Positions 54,526 to 63,136 of a DNA stretch of 64,000 nucleotides are shown here, in pieces (position 1 is the first letter of the stretch; the number at the start of each line of letters is the position of its first letter). The DNA is taken from contig JAVBQL010000014.1 of assembly GCA_031549085.1 (NCBI GenBank), forward strand, positions 62,001-126,000, given 5' to 3'. The position numbers and the translations under genes were made by a program. Below the pieces are notes generated by a model, which ran no database searches, was not told the DNA's origin, and was given only the letters and a program-made list of their open reading frames with translations. The stretch comes from JAVBQL01 sp031549085. GTDB lineage: Bacteria; Spirochaetota; GWE2-31-10; MWDO01.

Positions 54526-54611
54526 TTTTTTTTAGCCTAGAGACATTATAACCTATTTTTTACAAAATTCAACTACTATTTGTATTTCTTTTAATATTCA
54601 ATTGTCGATTT

Positions 54612-54677
54612 GCATCTCTTTTTTTGATTATTTTATAGATAATTTTTTTGCACTTTAAATCTAATCAAAAAGAGATG
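54612..54677. terminator. Inverted repeat, possible terminator
   Basis: CATCTCTTTTT...TGATTA pairs with TAATCA...AAAAGAGATG across a loop of about 30 bases, with T-rich and A-rich sides. Function uncertain. Confidence 0.4.
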
Positions 54678-54681
54678 AATT

Positions 54682-54711
54682 TTGAAAATAAAATTAAAGA
54701 AAAAATATTAT
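54682..54711 (+). promoter_or_regulatory. Promoter of the small RNA candidate
   Basis: TTGAAA, 18-base spacer, TATTAT. A transcript would start near 54718. Confidence 0.45.
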
Positions 54712-54717
54712 CAATCC

Positions 54718-54815
54718 GAATATTAAATTGTGATGAATGATTAAGATTACCCTCCCAAGAATTTTATCATTCGACTACTTTATGGGGAAAAGTGAAGCGT
54801 TCCCCATATTTTTTT
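54718..54815 (+). ncRNA. Small RNA candidate ending in an intrinsic terminator
   Basis: Between the promoter at 54682-54711 and the terminator, the roughly 98-base transcript contains GAATGAT/ATCATTC (54735-54741 with 54766-54772) enclosing CCCTCCCAAGAA. The terminator follows: TATGGGGAA/TTCCCCATA (54781-54789 and 54800-54808) and T7. There is no open frame of note. Confidence 0.4.
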
Positions 54816-54910
54816 ATTAATTTGGCTTTTCTGTTTTTTTAATCCAACTATTTCATTTTTACTAATTTAAAAAATTGAGTGACAATATTGCAAATGCTCT
54901 CTATGCAGTT

Positions 54911-54985
54911 TAGAAAGATAATATTTTTTTATACAAAAGATATTTATCAAAAAGGATAGGGGGGGCTATTAAAAAAAGAGAAGGA
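54911..54985 (-). repeat. GTGCC-core dispersed repeat, copy 7 (diverged)
   Basis: TTTAGAAAGATAATATTTTT then ACAAAAGATATTTATCAAAA and AGGATAGGGGGGG. The GTGGCACGC part is replaced by a G run. Confidence 0.5.
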
Positions 54986-55146
54986 GGATTATTCTCCCCC
55001 ATAAATTATTACCCTATTTTCTTTCAAAATGATTTGACAAACCAATTTCTAAAAGTATAATATATAGATATAATTAGATATAGTTTTCTTTAAAAATAGT
55101 TAAAAAAAAATATGGATTGTTTTTTTGTCCACTTTTTGGAGATGAG

Positions 55147-56049
55147 ATGTTCAAAGTTCGATTTTGGGGAGTTAGAGGTTCAATTCCCGTTCCCGGAGCA
55201 ACAACCAGTAAATATGGAGGAAATACCTCCTGTATACAGATAATAACCGATTTGGGATATCAAATTGTTATAGATTGCGGAACTGGCTCTAGAGCACTTG
55301 GAAACTACCTTTTGAGAGATCCTCAATTTGAAAAACCTTTGAAGATTCTTCTCTTTTTTACACATACCCACTGGGATCACATAAATGGCTTTCCATTTTT
55401 TAATCCAATATATGTGCCAAAGACCAACATAACTATGTATGCACCTGTGATATACAATGGTGACAGCATAATGAAGGTTATTGGCGATCAGCTGACCTAT
55501 AGATACTTTCCAGTTCGATTGGATGAACTTGCAGCAACTCTTCAATATAATAACATAAAAGAGAGCTTTTATGACCCATCAAATGCTATTCATCTTCCTG
55601 GCGGAATGGTTGTAAAGACAAAACTTCTAAACCACCCAATTGCATGCTTAGGCTATCGATTTGAATATGAGGGTAAGGCCTTCTCTACATGCTATGATCA
55701 TGAGTCATACAGAAACCTTTTTGTTGGTGATCCTGAAAATGAGGCTGATGGCGAAGAGGCTGCGAGAGAGCAAAATGATCAGGTGCTGGAATTTTTTAGG
55801 GATTCTGACCTACTGGTTCATGATACACAATATACAGAGAAGGAGTATAAAACCCACATGGGTTGGGGACACTCCACATATAGGTATGCAATAAAGCAGG
55901 CTATGAAGGGGAATGTAAAGAGGCTTGCACTCTTTCACTATGACCCAGAGCGCACAGATGCCGAAATAAGCTATTTTGGCAAACTGGTAAAGAGGATAAA
56001 GAGTATTGAAATTTTTCCAGCTTATGAGGGACTAGAGATAGAGCTATGA
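55147..56049 (+). CDS. Metallo-beta-lactamase-fold hydrolase
   Basis: A 300-residue protein started at ATG 55147 (MFKVRFWGVRGSIPVPG), which follows GGAG. The HxHxDH-type motif is THTHWDHINGFPFF (about 78-91), with later STCYDHESY and GHSTYRYA. It belongs to the cyclic-phosphodiesterase-like MBL group (cGMP/c-di-GMP-type phosphodiesterase I relatives), with the characteristic start of GVRGS and KYGGNTSC. The substrate is unknown. It overlaps dnaE by 4 bases and may share its regulation. Confidence 0.85.
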   Translation: MFKVRFWGVRGSIPVPGATTSKYGGNTSCIQIITDLGYQIVIDCGTGSRALGNYLLRDPQFEKPLKILLFFTHTHWDHINGFPFFNPIYVPKTNITMYAPVIYNGDSIMKVIGDQLTYRYFPVRLDELAATLQYNNIKESFYDPSNAIHLPGGMVVKTKLLNHPIACLGYRFEYEGKAFSTCYDHESYRNLFVGDPENEADGEEAAREQNDQVLEFFRDSDLLVHDTQYTEKEYKTHMGWGHSTYRYAIKQAMKGNVKRLALFHYDPERTDAEISYFGKLVKRIKSIEIFPAYEGLEIEL

Positions 56050-59000
56050 GTTATAATTTTGTTCATCTCCACAACCACACAGAATATTCATTACTTGATG
56101 GAATGCTAAATATCGAAGAGAGCGTTGATAAAGCAAAATCGCTTGGAATGAAGGCCCTTGCCATAACTGATCATGGAAATATGTATGGTGCTATAGAGTT
56201 CTATAAAGAGTGTAAAAAAAAGGGCATAAAACCAATAGTTGGAAGCGAATTCTATGTAAGTCCAGATATCTCTGAAAAAACTAAAGATCTCTATCACCTA
56301 ATATTGTTAGCCAAGTCCGACAAGGGATATAAAAACCTAATTAAATTATCATCAATTTCATATGTAGATGGATTCTACTATAAACCTAGAATTGATAACT
56401 CCCTTCTGGAGAAGTATTCTGAGGGGCTTATCTGTCTATCTGCCTGCATAGGTGGGGAGATTCCTCAATATATATTGCAAGATAAGTTTGATGAGGCAAA
56501 GAGACTTGCTTCATACTATAAAGAGCTCTTTGGTAATGACTCCTTTTTTCTTGAGATTCAATATCATGGTCTTGGTGAAGAGAAGAGGGCTATCGCTGGA
56601 TTGAGCCAGCTTTCCCGTGAGCTTATGATACCGCTTGTTGCAACAAATGATGCTCACTATCTTGATAAAGAGGACTATGAGGCACACGATGCCCTGCTCT
56701 GTATTGGAACAAAAAAGCTTGTGAAAGATACAAAGAGACTTAAGTTTCCAACCAACGAGTTCTATCTAAAGACAGAGGAGGAGATGGCTAGACTCTTTGC
56801 AAAAGATTTTCCAATGAGCCTCTCAAATAGCTGCCATATTGCTGAGATGTGTGAGCTTGATATAGAGCTTCCGGGCCCTATTCTTCCTGATTTTGATGTT
56901 CCATCAACAGAGACAAAGGACTCATACCTTAAAAAGATTGCCATTGAAGGATTATCGAGGCGATACCCTCTTGTAACTGATGAGCTTATGGATAGGCTTA
57001 ACTATGAGATTGATGTTATATCACGCATGGGTTTTGCTGGTTATTTTCTTATTGTGTGGGACTTTATTCGCTATGCGAAGATGAATGATATATGGGTTGG
57101 CCCGGGGCGTGGCTCTGGAGCGGGAAGTATTGTTGCCTACTCACTTGAGATAACAAATATTGATCCAATTAAATATAACCTCCTTTTTGAGAGATTTCTC
57201 AACGAAAAACGTATCTCAATGCCCGACTTTGATATTGACTTCTGTCAGGAGAGGCGTGAAGAGGTTATTGACTATGTAAATAAGAAGTATACCAAAGATA
57301 AGGTAAGTCAGATTGTTACCTTCTCAAAGATGAAGTCGAAGGCAGTCCTTCGTGATGTTGGTCGTGTGCTTGATATTCCTCTTGATAGAGTAAACTATAT
57401 AGTCTCTCTATTTAAAGAGTTCTATCACTCTGAGGGAGATGAGAATAGCTCCCTTATAAAATATGCAAGAAAAAATAGTGAGCTTAACCTTATACTTGAG
57501 GGGAGCAATGAAGATGAAAAGAAGCTTATCTTCATATCAGAGAGGCTTCGCGGTATCACAAGGCATACCTCTATCCATGCTGCTGGTGTTGTTATCGGAA
57601 AGAGCGATATCACAGACTTTGTACCTTTGCAGGTTATAAAAGATGATAAAATTGGGGACATTATTACAACCCAGTTTCAAGGGCCGCTCCTTGAGGAGTG
57701 CGGGCTTGTAAAGATGGACTTTCTTGGGCTTATTACTCTAACGGTGATTAGAAACTGCCTTGCGACTCTTGAAAAAAAGGGAATCGTAATAGATATAGAT
57801 AAGATTGACCTAAATGATCAGAAAGTATATGAGGTCTTTGCAAACGGTGAAACTGATGCAATATTCCAGTTTGAAAGTCCTGGCATGAAAAAGTACCTAA
57901 CAAAGCTAAAACCTACCTGCCTTGAAGATCTAATTGCTATGAATGCCCTCTATCGACCTGGCCCTATGCAGTTTATTGATACATATATTGCAAGAAAGCA
58001 TAAGAGAGAGGAGGTCTTCTATGACCATCCATCAATCGAGCCAATATTGGCAGAAACATATGGTATAATGGTCTATCAAGAGCAGGTTATGATGATTGCA
58101 CAGGTTCTTGCAGGCTATGACCTTGGGGCTGCTGATATTCTAAGACGTGCGATGGGTAAAAAGAAGGCAGAAGAGATGGAGATGCAGCTTGATAGCTTTG
58201 TTGCTGGTTCAATGGAGAAGGGTGTTGAGAGAGAGGTTGCTGTCTGCGTCTTTAAGAAGATGAGTGAGTTTGCCAACTATGGCTTTAATAAGAGCCACGC
58301 AACAGCATATGCCTATCTTGCATATCAAACAGCCTATCTTAAAGCCTACTATCCATTAGAGTTTATGGCCTCTATATTGACATCGGAAATTAGAAACAAT
58401 GAGAGGGTTCTAAACTATATAGATAGTATGAAGGCAAAGGGTATAAAGATACTTCCGCCTGATGTCAACTCCTCTTCGCTTGGATTTATTGTTGAGGGAG
58501 ATGCAATTCGCTATGCCCTTAATGGAATAAAGGGTGTGGGGGAGAATGCCACCAATAGCATAATTAGTGCAAGAAATAGGCTTGGAAAGTTTACTAGCTT
58601 TTTGGAGTTTTTAGAGAGTGTCGACTTAAGGCTTGTTAATAAAAATGTTTTGGAGATCTTTATTAAGTGTGGAGCCTTTGACTCTATGGGAGAGAGAAGG
58701 AAGTACCTCTTTTCAAATTTTGATCTATTTATAAAAGATGCTCAAAATAGACAGGCAGATAAGAAGGCGGGACAAACAAACCTCTTTGATGATGATAATA
58801 TTGAAGTTCAAACTATAGATGATGGCAGCAGATATGAGGAGTGGACAGAAAAAGAGAAGCAGCTCTTTGAAAAGGAGTATCTTGGTTTCTATGTCTCTTC
58901 ACATCCTCTCAAAAAATATAGAAATTATATTAAGAAAAATATTACATATAGCTCTTCATCAGTAAAAGATATCTTTTCCGATACTAATAATAGTAAGCCA

Positions 59001-59516
59001 TCCTACAACAAGAGAGTGCCGGTTATTATGGCTGGTATAATTGATAACATCAAGTTTAATAAACTTGATAATGGCTCAAGCTGGGCTATTCTAGATGTGG
59101 AAGATCTTGAAGGGAAATTTAGTGTTACACTCTATAGTAATGAATTTCAAAACAATAGAGAGTTTTTAAATATAGGTCAAATTATTTTTATTAGGGGGTA
59201 TGTTAAGATGATGAAGAATGAGAGTGCAGTAATTGTTGGGGAGGGGATCTCTGACCTTGAGGAGAGGAGACTCTCTGAACTAAAAGAGTGTCACGTCTTT
59301 ATAAAGAATTGCAACACAGATGAGAGGGAGCTTAATGAGTTTAAAAATGAGCTTAATCAGGCAAATGGTGAGCTCTCACTATTCTTCCACCTAAAAGATA
59401 ATCAAGGCAGAGAGACAATCATAAAATCTGCTGATATCAAAGTTCCAAAAGATGAGCTTATGACAAGAGAGTTTGTCAGAAGATATGATTTTATAGAGAA
59501 TATAAAAAATACATAG
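56046..59516 (+). CDS. dnaE: DNA polymerase III alpha subunit
   Basis: A 1156-residue replicative polymerase of the DnaE1 class. N-terminal PHP domain (HLHNHTEYSLLDGML, TDHGNMYG, about 5-210), polymerase core with GPGRGSGAGSIVAY (about 355-368), catalytic Asp residues in MPDFDIDFC (about 393-401) and LVKMDFLGL, and fingers RRAMGKKKAEEMEMQ. An HhH region and an OB fold (RVPVIMAGIIDNIKF, about 990-1080) follow. The start overlaps the upstream gene by 4 bases (ATGA). No intein. Confidence 0.97.
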   Translation: MSYNFVHLHNHTEYSLLDGMLNIEESVDKAKSLGMKALAITDHGNMYGAIEFYKECKKKGIKPIVGSEFYVSPDISEKTKDLYHLILLAKSDKGYKNLIKLSSISYVDGFYYKPRIDNSLLEKYSEGLICLSACIGGEIPQYILQDKFDEAKRLASYYKELFGNDSFFLEIQYHGLGEEKRAIAGLSQLSRELMIPLVATNDAHYLDKEDYEAHDALLCIGTKKLVKDTKRLKFPTNEFYLKTEEEMARLFAKDFPMSLSNSCHIAEMCELDIELPGPILPDFDVPSTETKDSYLKKIAIEGLSRRYPLVTDELMDRLNYEIDVISRMGFAGYFLIVWDFIRYAKMNDIWVGPGRGSGAGSIVAYSLEITNIDPIKYNLLFERFLNEKRISMPDFDIDFCQERREEVIDYVNKKYTKDKVSQIVTFSKMKSKAVLRDVGRVLDIPLDRVNYIVSLFKEFYHSEGDENSSLIKYARKNSELNLILEGSNEDEKKLIFISERLRGITRHTSIHAAGVVIGKSDITDFVPLQVIKDDKIGDIITTQFQGPLLEECGLVKMDFLGLITLTVIRNCLATLEKKGIVIDIDKIDLNDQKVYEVFANGETDAIFQFESPGMKKYLTKLKPTCLEDLIAMNALYRPGPMQFIDTYIARKHKREEVFYDHPSIEPILAETYGIMVYQEQVMMIAQVLAGYDLGAADILRRAMGKKKAEEMEMQLDSFVAGSMEKGVEREVAVCVFKKMSEFANYGFNKSHATAYAYLAYQTAYLKAYYPLEFMASILTSEIRNNERVLNYIDSMKAKGIKILPPDVNSSSLGFIVEGDAIRYALNGIKGVGENATNSIISARNRLGKFTSFLEFLESVDLRLVNKNVLEIFIKCGAFDSMGERRKYLFSNFDLFIKDAQNRQADKKAGQTNLFDDDNIEVQTIDDGSRYEEWTEKEKQLFEKEYLGFYVSSHPLKKYRNYIKKNITYSSSSVKDIFSDTNNSKPSYNKRVPVIMAGIIDNIKFNKLDNGSSWAILDVEDLEGKFSVTLYSNEFQNNREFLNIGQIIFIRGYVKMMKNESAVIVGEGISDLEERRLSELKECHVFIKNCNTDERELNEFKNELNQANGELSLFFHLKDNQGRETIIKSADIKVPKDELMTREFVRRYDFIENIKNT

Positions 59517-59756
59517 AAAAAACGCAAATTTATAAAAAAAATGTAATAAAAACATAAAAAATATTTCTTTTATTCTACTGTTTTTCCGAAACTATTCATA
59601 AAACATGGGTCTATTTTTTTTTATAAAATGGATTTTGATATTGGTTTGGTTTTGGAAAGTGAAAAAATCTAAAGATATCTTGATAAGTTATTTTTTACCT
59701 ATAACAATAAACCAAAGTAATATCAATCTCCGCTATTATTATTGATCAGCTCATTA

Positions 59757-59830
59757 AGAATAATGTATAAACTTGTTTTTGCATTACCAAATGAGATAAA
59801 TCAAAAAAGAGGGGTTAATACCCTTTATAA
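59757..59830 (+). other. Leader motif shared with phoH, copy B; possible 32-codon frame
   Basis: Matches 806-875 (see there). In this copy an ATG at 59763 opens a frame coding MYKLVFALPNEINQKR and more, 32 codons to TAG at 59859, overlapping the next gene's start. Comparing copies, three of the changes are synonymous third-position changes, as in a coding sequence. Confidence 0.4.
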
Positions 59831-59853
59831 TTTTAGGAGGTTCTATCTTAGTT

Positions 59854-60543
59854 ATGGTTAGAGAAAACGATTTTTCAAATCAATACTCTTTAAAAGAGGA
59901 AGATCCTTTTGATGATCTTCTATTTTCAGACTATATCGGCAAGGGGCTCTTCTTTAAACATTGGGATCAATTTAAGATTCTAGAAAAGAGGGTTTTTGAA
60001 ATTCTTAAAAGAGAGAAGGGGAAGAAAAAAAATATTAAAGCTTGGGTCTTAGGCTGTGGAACAGGGGAGGACACATATAGCCTTGCTCTCTCACTTCTTA
60101 AAAATTTTAAAAAACCATGGAAGCTTGAAGTTGTTGCGTCAGATGTCTGTTTAAACTCTCTGCTGCAGGCAAGAGAGGGGTTTTATAGTTACAACAATGT
60201 GCACAATGTATCAGATGAGATGCTCTCAAGGTATTTTGAAAAATATGAGGATATCTACTTTGTTAATAATGAGGTTAAGGATATTGTAAGATTCGATTAT
60301 CACAACTTGATACATGAGGCAAACCTTAAGGATTGTGATATCATCTTTTGTAAAAATTTATTGCATGGGCTCAATGAACAGATGAAAGATTTTATGACTG
60401 ATAAGATCTATGATGCTATGAATAGCGTAGCATTTCTATTTTTAGGTGAAGATGAATCTATCTCTGGAATGGAGAAAAAATTTAAGTCTTTTGTTCCATT
60501 TGGAAACTCTATCTATATAAAAAATATGGAATATATGGAGTAG
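59854..60543 (+). CDS. CheR-like methyltransferase, diverged
   Basis: A 229-residue SAM-dependent methyltransferase. Motif I AWVLGCGTGEDTYSLALSLL (about 70), then EVVASDVCLNSLLQARE, and IIFCKNLLHGLN (about 168), followed by FLFLGEDES, match the catalytic domain of CheR chemotaxis methyltransferases. The N-terminal helical domain of CheR is shortened (about 55 residues). Arg residues of the normal CRNV motif read C-K-N. So it might methylate other targets. GGAGG 13 bases before ATG 59854 is a little far. No chemotaxis gene is adjacent. A terminator follows. Confidence 0.75.
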   Translation: MVRENDFSNQYSLKEEDPFDDLLFSDYIGKGLFFKHWDQFKILEKRVFEILKREKGKKKNIKAWVLGCGTGEDTYSLALSLLKNFKKPWKLEVVASDVCLNSLLQAREGFYSYNNVHNVSDEMLSRYFEKYEDIYFVNNEVKDIVRFDYHNLIHEANLKDCDIIFCKNLLHGLNEQMKDFMTDKIYDAMNSVAFLFLGEDESISGMEKKFKSFVPFGNSIYIKNMEYME

Positions 60544-60552
60544 AGTTTTTTG

Positions 60553-60616
60553 GCAGTGCTATTTTTTAAAAATGAGATTGAAGTAGTAAATTTTAAATAG
60601 CACTGCTAATTTTTTT
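60553..60616 (+). terminator. Terminator of the CheR-like gene
   Basis: GCAGTGCTATTT and AAATAGCACTGC, 12 bp with a 30-base loop, followed by TAATTTTTTT. Confidence 0.7.
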
Positions 60617-60686
60617 ATCACATCATAAAATTGGACAATAGGGTGTGTTGATAGAGAAAAAACTTTTAAGTATATGTGATAGCTCT

Positions 60687-61709
60687 CTAATCAACTATAT
60701 TATCATTTTTATCTATATAGAACTCTTTACCATTAAGTTTAACTTTTGATAATCCATTACTATTAAACCAACTTCTATCTTCTTGGCTCCAGTAAATATC
60801 ATCATATTTCAAAGGTATTACGACTTTGCCTGTACTATCAACAAAGCCATACCTATCATTAAGCTTGACACGAGCCAATTCTTCACTAAAAACACCAATT
60901 TCATCATACTTACAAGGCACTATCTCTCTGCCTGTTTTATCAACACATCCAGTTTTGCCATTAAGCTTGACACTAGCCCTACCATCAATGCTAAAAAAAT
61001 AAGCAATATCATCATACTTACAAGGTACCAGTTCCTTACCTTTCTTATCAATATAGCCATATTTACTATCAATCCCAATAATGGCTAATCCATCAATAAA
61101 AGTACCAATTTCATCATATTTGCAAGGCACTACTTCCCTACCACTCTCATCTATAAAGCCCCACTTGCCATTAAGTTGAACTCTAGCTAATCCATCTTCA
61201 AAATCGTCAATATAATCATACTCTTTTTTGCTCTTATCGCGTTTCTTGTCTACGACATAAGCACTTTCGCCAGCTTTTACCCTCTCAAATTTTTCTGCAT
61301 ATATGTATAGAAAATTTTTATCAGCTGATAGAGAAAAATTGTTCTCTTTTCCATTTCTGCTAGTTGCAGCTGCATCACCTAGAAAAAACCAAGTATCAGT
61401 ATTGCTATCATATTTTTCGACCTTCTGTTGTATAAAAGAACTATTGGTTAAATTTTTTAATGTTATCCTAGATATCTCATTATCAAAATTATAAAGGTAG
61501 ATATAATCACTATTCCATATTAGGGTTAGATTTGGATAATAAAGCTTATATTCTCCATAAACAGGCTTTCCACCAATGATACCTAAAAATTTTTCGTTGG
61601 CTTTTTTTATTGCACTGTTTAATATTTTGTCTGTCTTATCATCTTGCCCGCTCAAAAGGAATAGAGCAAAAATAGAGATAATAAAAACAATAAATCTTTT
61701 TTTTAACAT
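60687..61709 (-). CDS. Exported WG-repeat protein (paralogue 2)
   Basis: A 340-residue protein with a signal peptide (FIVFIISIFALFLLSGQ). At least four WG-type repeats are visible in the C-terminal half: DGLARVQLNGKWGFIDESGR, LAIIGIDSKYGYIDKKGKEL, KLNGKTGCVDKTGREIVPCK and LARVKLNDRYGFVDSTGK. WG repeats form beta-rich rods or propellers of unknown role. It lies 16 bases after its paralogue, in one operon, so it arose by tandem duplication. Confidence 0.88.
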   Translation of the reverse strand: MLKKRFIVFIISIFALFLLSGQDDKTDKILNSAIKKANEKFLGIIGGKPVYGEYKLYYPNLTLIWNSDYIYLYNFDNEISRITLKNLTNSSFIQQKVEKYDSNTDTWFFLGDAAATSRNGKENNFSLSADKNFLYIYAEKFERVKAGESAYVVDKKRDKSKKEYDYIDDFEDGLARVQLNGKWGFIDESGREVVPCKYDEIGTFIDGLAIIGIDSKYGYIDKKGKELVPCKYDDIAYFFSIDGRASVKLNGKTGCVDKTGREIVPCKYDEIGVFSEELARVKLNDRYGFVDSTGKVVIPLKYDDIYWSQEDRSWFNSNGLSKVKLNGKEFYIDKNDNIVD

Positions 61710-61725
61710 AAAAAAAACTCCTCAA

Positions 61726-62898
61726 TTAGTTTTCAACCCTATTGCCATTTTTATCAATTCTAAAAGATTGCCCATTAAGCTTAACGGAGGCTCTCCCATC
61801 TAATCCGAAGTCTCCAGCCTCATCATACTTAATAGGTATTACAACTTGGCCACTCTTATTTATATAGCCATATTTAGTGCCTATTTTAATATAAGCTAAA
61901 TCCTCTAAGAAATGGCTAGCATAATCATATCCAATAAATACAACTTCTTTTCCTGCTTTGTTTATAAAACCATATTGGCCATTAAACATAACTCTAGCTA
62001 CTCCAGAATATACTCTATTAGGCCCCTGATAGAAATCATCTATAACGTCATATTTAATAGGAGTAATCTCCATACCACTCTTATCAATAAGACCATGCTT
62101 ATCACTAAGCTTAACTTTAGCGATCTCATCTTCAAAGTCCCAAACATAATCATATTTAGCAGGAATAACTTCTTTTCCTGCCCCATCTACAAAGCCCCAC
62201 TTCCCATTGTCTCCATGCTTTGTAAAAAGTTCTATGTCATCACTATATTCAGTAGAAGTTGATTTACTATCGGTTATTTTACTATTGGTTTTATTAGCTG
62301 TATCAACTTTATTGGGACTTATATAGTTAGAGAATCCTTTGCTTAAGCTATCAAGCCCATCATACTTAATAGGTATTACGGCTCTACCGCTCTTATCTAT
62401 AAAGCCCCATTTGTCATTAAGCTTAACAGGGGCCATCCATCTGAATTTTTCAGCAAAATTACCAACTCTATCATATATAAAGGGTACTACAATTTTACCG
62501 CTTCTATCTATAAATCCCCACTTGTCATCCAGCTTTACTCCTGCTAATCCCCCATTAAAGAATCCAGCATTATCATACTTTACCTCTATAATGTTGTTGC
62601 CGTCGATATAACTAAAACCCCACTTACCTTTATATCTAATTTTAAGGAGCTCATCTTTAGGAATGTTAGTGGTAAAATCACTCTCATTGGTAGTAGACCA
62701 CCTACCAGTTTTATTGTTATACTTCATAGTAATAATTTTACCGCCATCAGTAATAGCATTAGTCAGACAAACTACTGCTTTGTTGCCACTCTCATCTATA
62801 ATTTCTCTATATATCTCAATAGTTTCACGTTCTTGTCCATTCAAAAAGCAGAGAGTAAAAGTAAAAATAATCAAAGTAAAAATATATTTTCTATACAC
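61726..62898 (-). CDS. Exported WG-repeat protein (paralogue 1)
   Basis: A 390-residue protein with a signal peptide (KYIFTLIIFTFTLCFLNGQ). WG repeats include LKIRYKGKWGFSYIDGNN, LAGVKLDDKWGFIDRSGKIV, PVKLNDKWGFIDKSGRAVIP, DNGKWGFVDGAGKEVIPAKY and IKIGTKYGYINKSGQVVIP. It ends with an RASVKLNGQSFRIDKNGN tail shared with paralogue 2. Thr/Lys/Ser-rich linker near residues 195-215 separates two repeat groups. Probably periplasmic or surface-exposed. First gene of the pair. Confidence 0.88.
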   Translation of the reverse strand: MYRKYIFTLIIFTFTLCFLNGQERETIEIYREIIDESGNKAVVCLTNAITDGGKIITMKYNNKTGRWSTTNESDFTTNIPKDELLKIRYKGKWGFSYIDGNNIIEVKYDNAGFFNGGLAGVKLDDKWGFIDRSGKIVVPFIYDRVGNFAEKFRWMAPVKLNDKWGFIDKSGRAVIPIKYDGLDSLSKGFSNYISPNKVDTANKTNSKITDSKSTSTEYSDDIELFTKHGDNGKWGFVDGAGKEVIPAKYDYVWDFEDEIAKVKLSDKHGLIDKSGMEITPIKYDVIDDFYQGPNRVYSGVARVMFNGQYGFINKAGKEVVFIGYDYASHFLEDLAYIKIGTKYGYINKSGQVVIPIKYDEAGDFGLDGRASVKLNGQSFRIDKNGNRVEN

Positions 62899-63136
62899 AG
62901 AAAAACCTCTTTATATATTAAGTAAATATTATTGTTGTTATTATTGACTATATAAAAGAAAGTAACAAAAAGTCAACTGTTTTTATTAATAGGACAATAG
63001 CTATAATATATTTAACTACCATATGCTTAAATTTTGTAATAGCTAAAAATGATTTGATTTTTTTTCTATTTTCTTATAAAGTAGTGTCTGCCATTAAAAC
63101 TATGGTTGTTTTTTAAAAAAATAGGGAATAATTGAA

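Noticed and set aside
55165..55200. tRNA T-loop-like sequence GGTTCAATTCCC
   Set aside because: It lies inside the metallo-beta-lactamase-fold gene and no acceptor or anticodon stems surround it. A similar string near position 35 is also coding.
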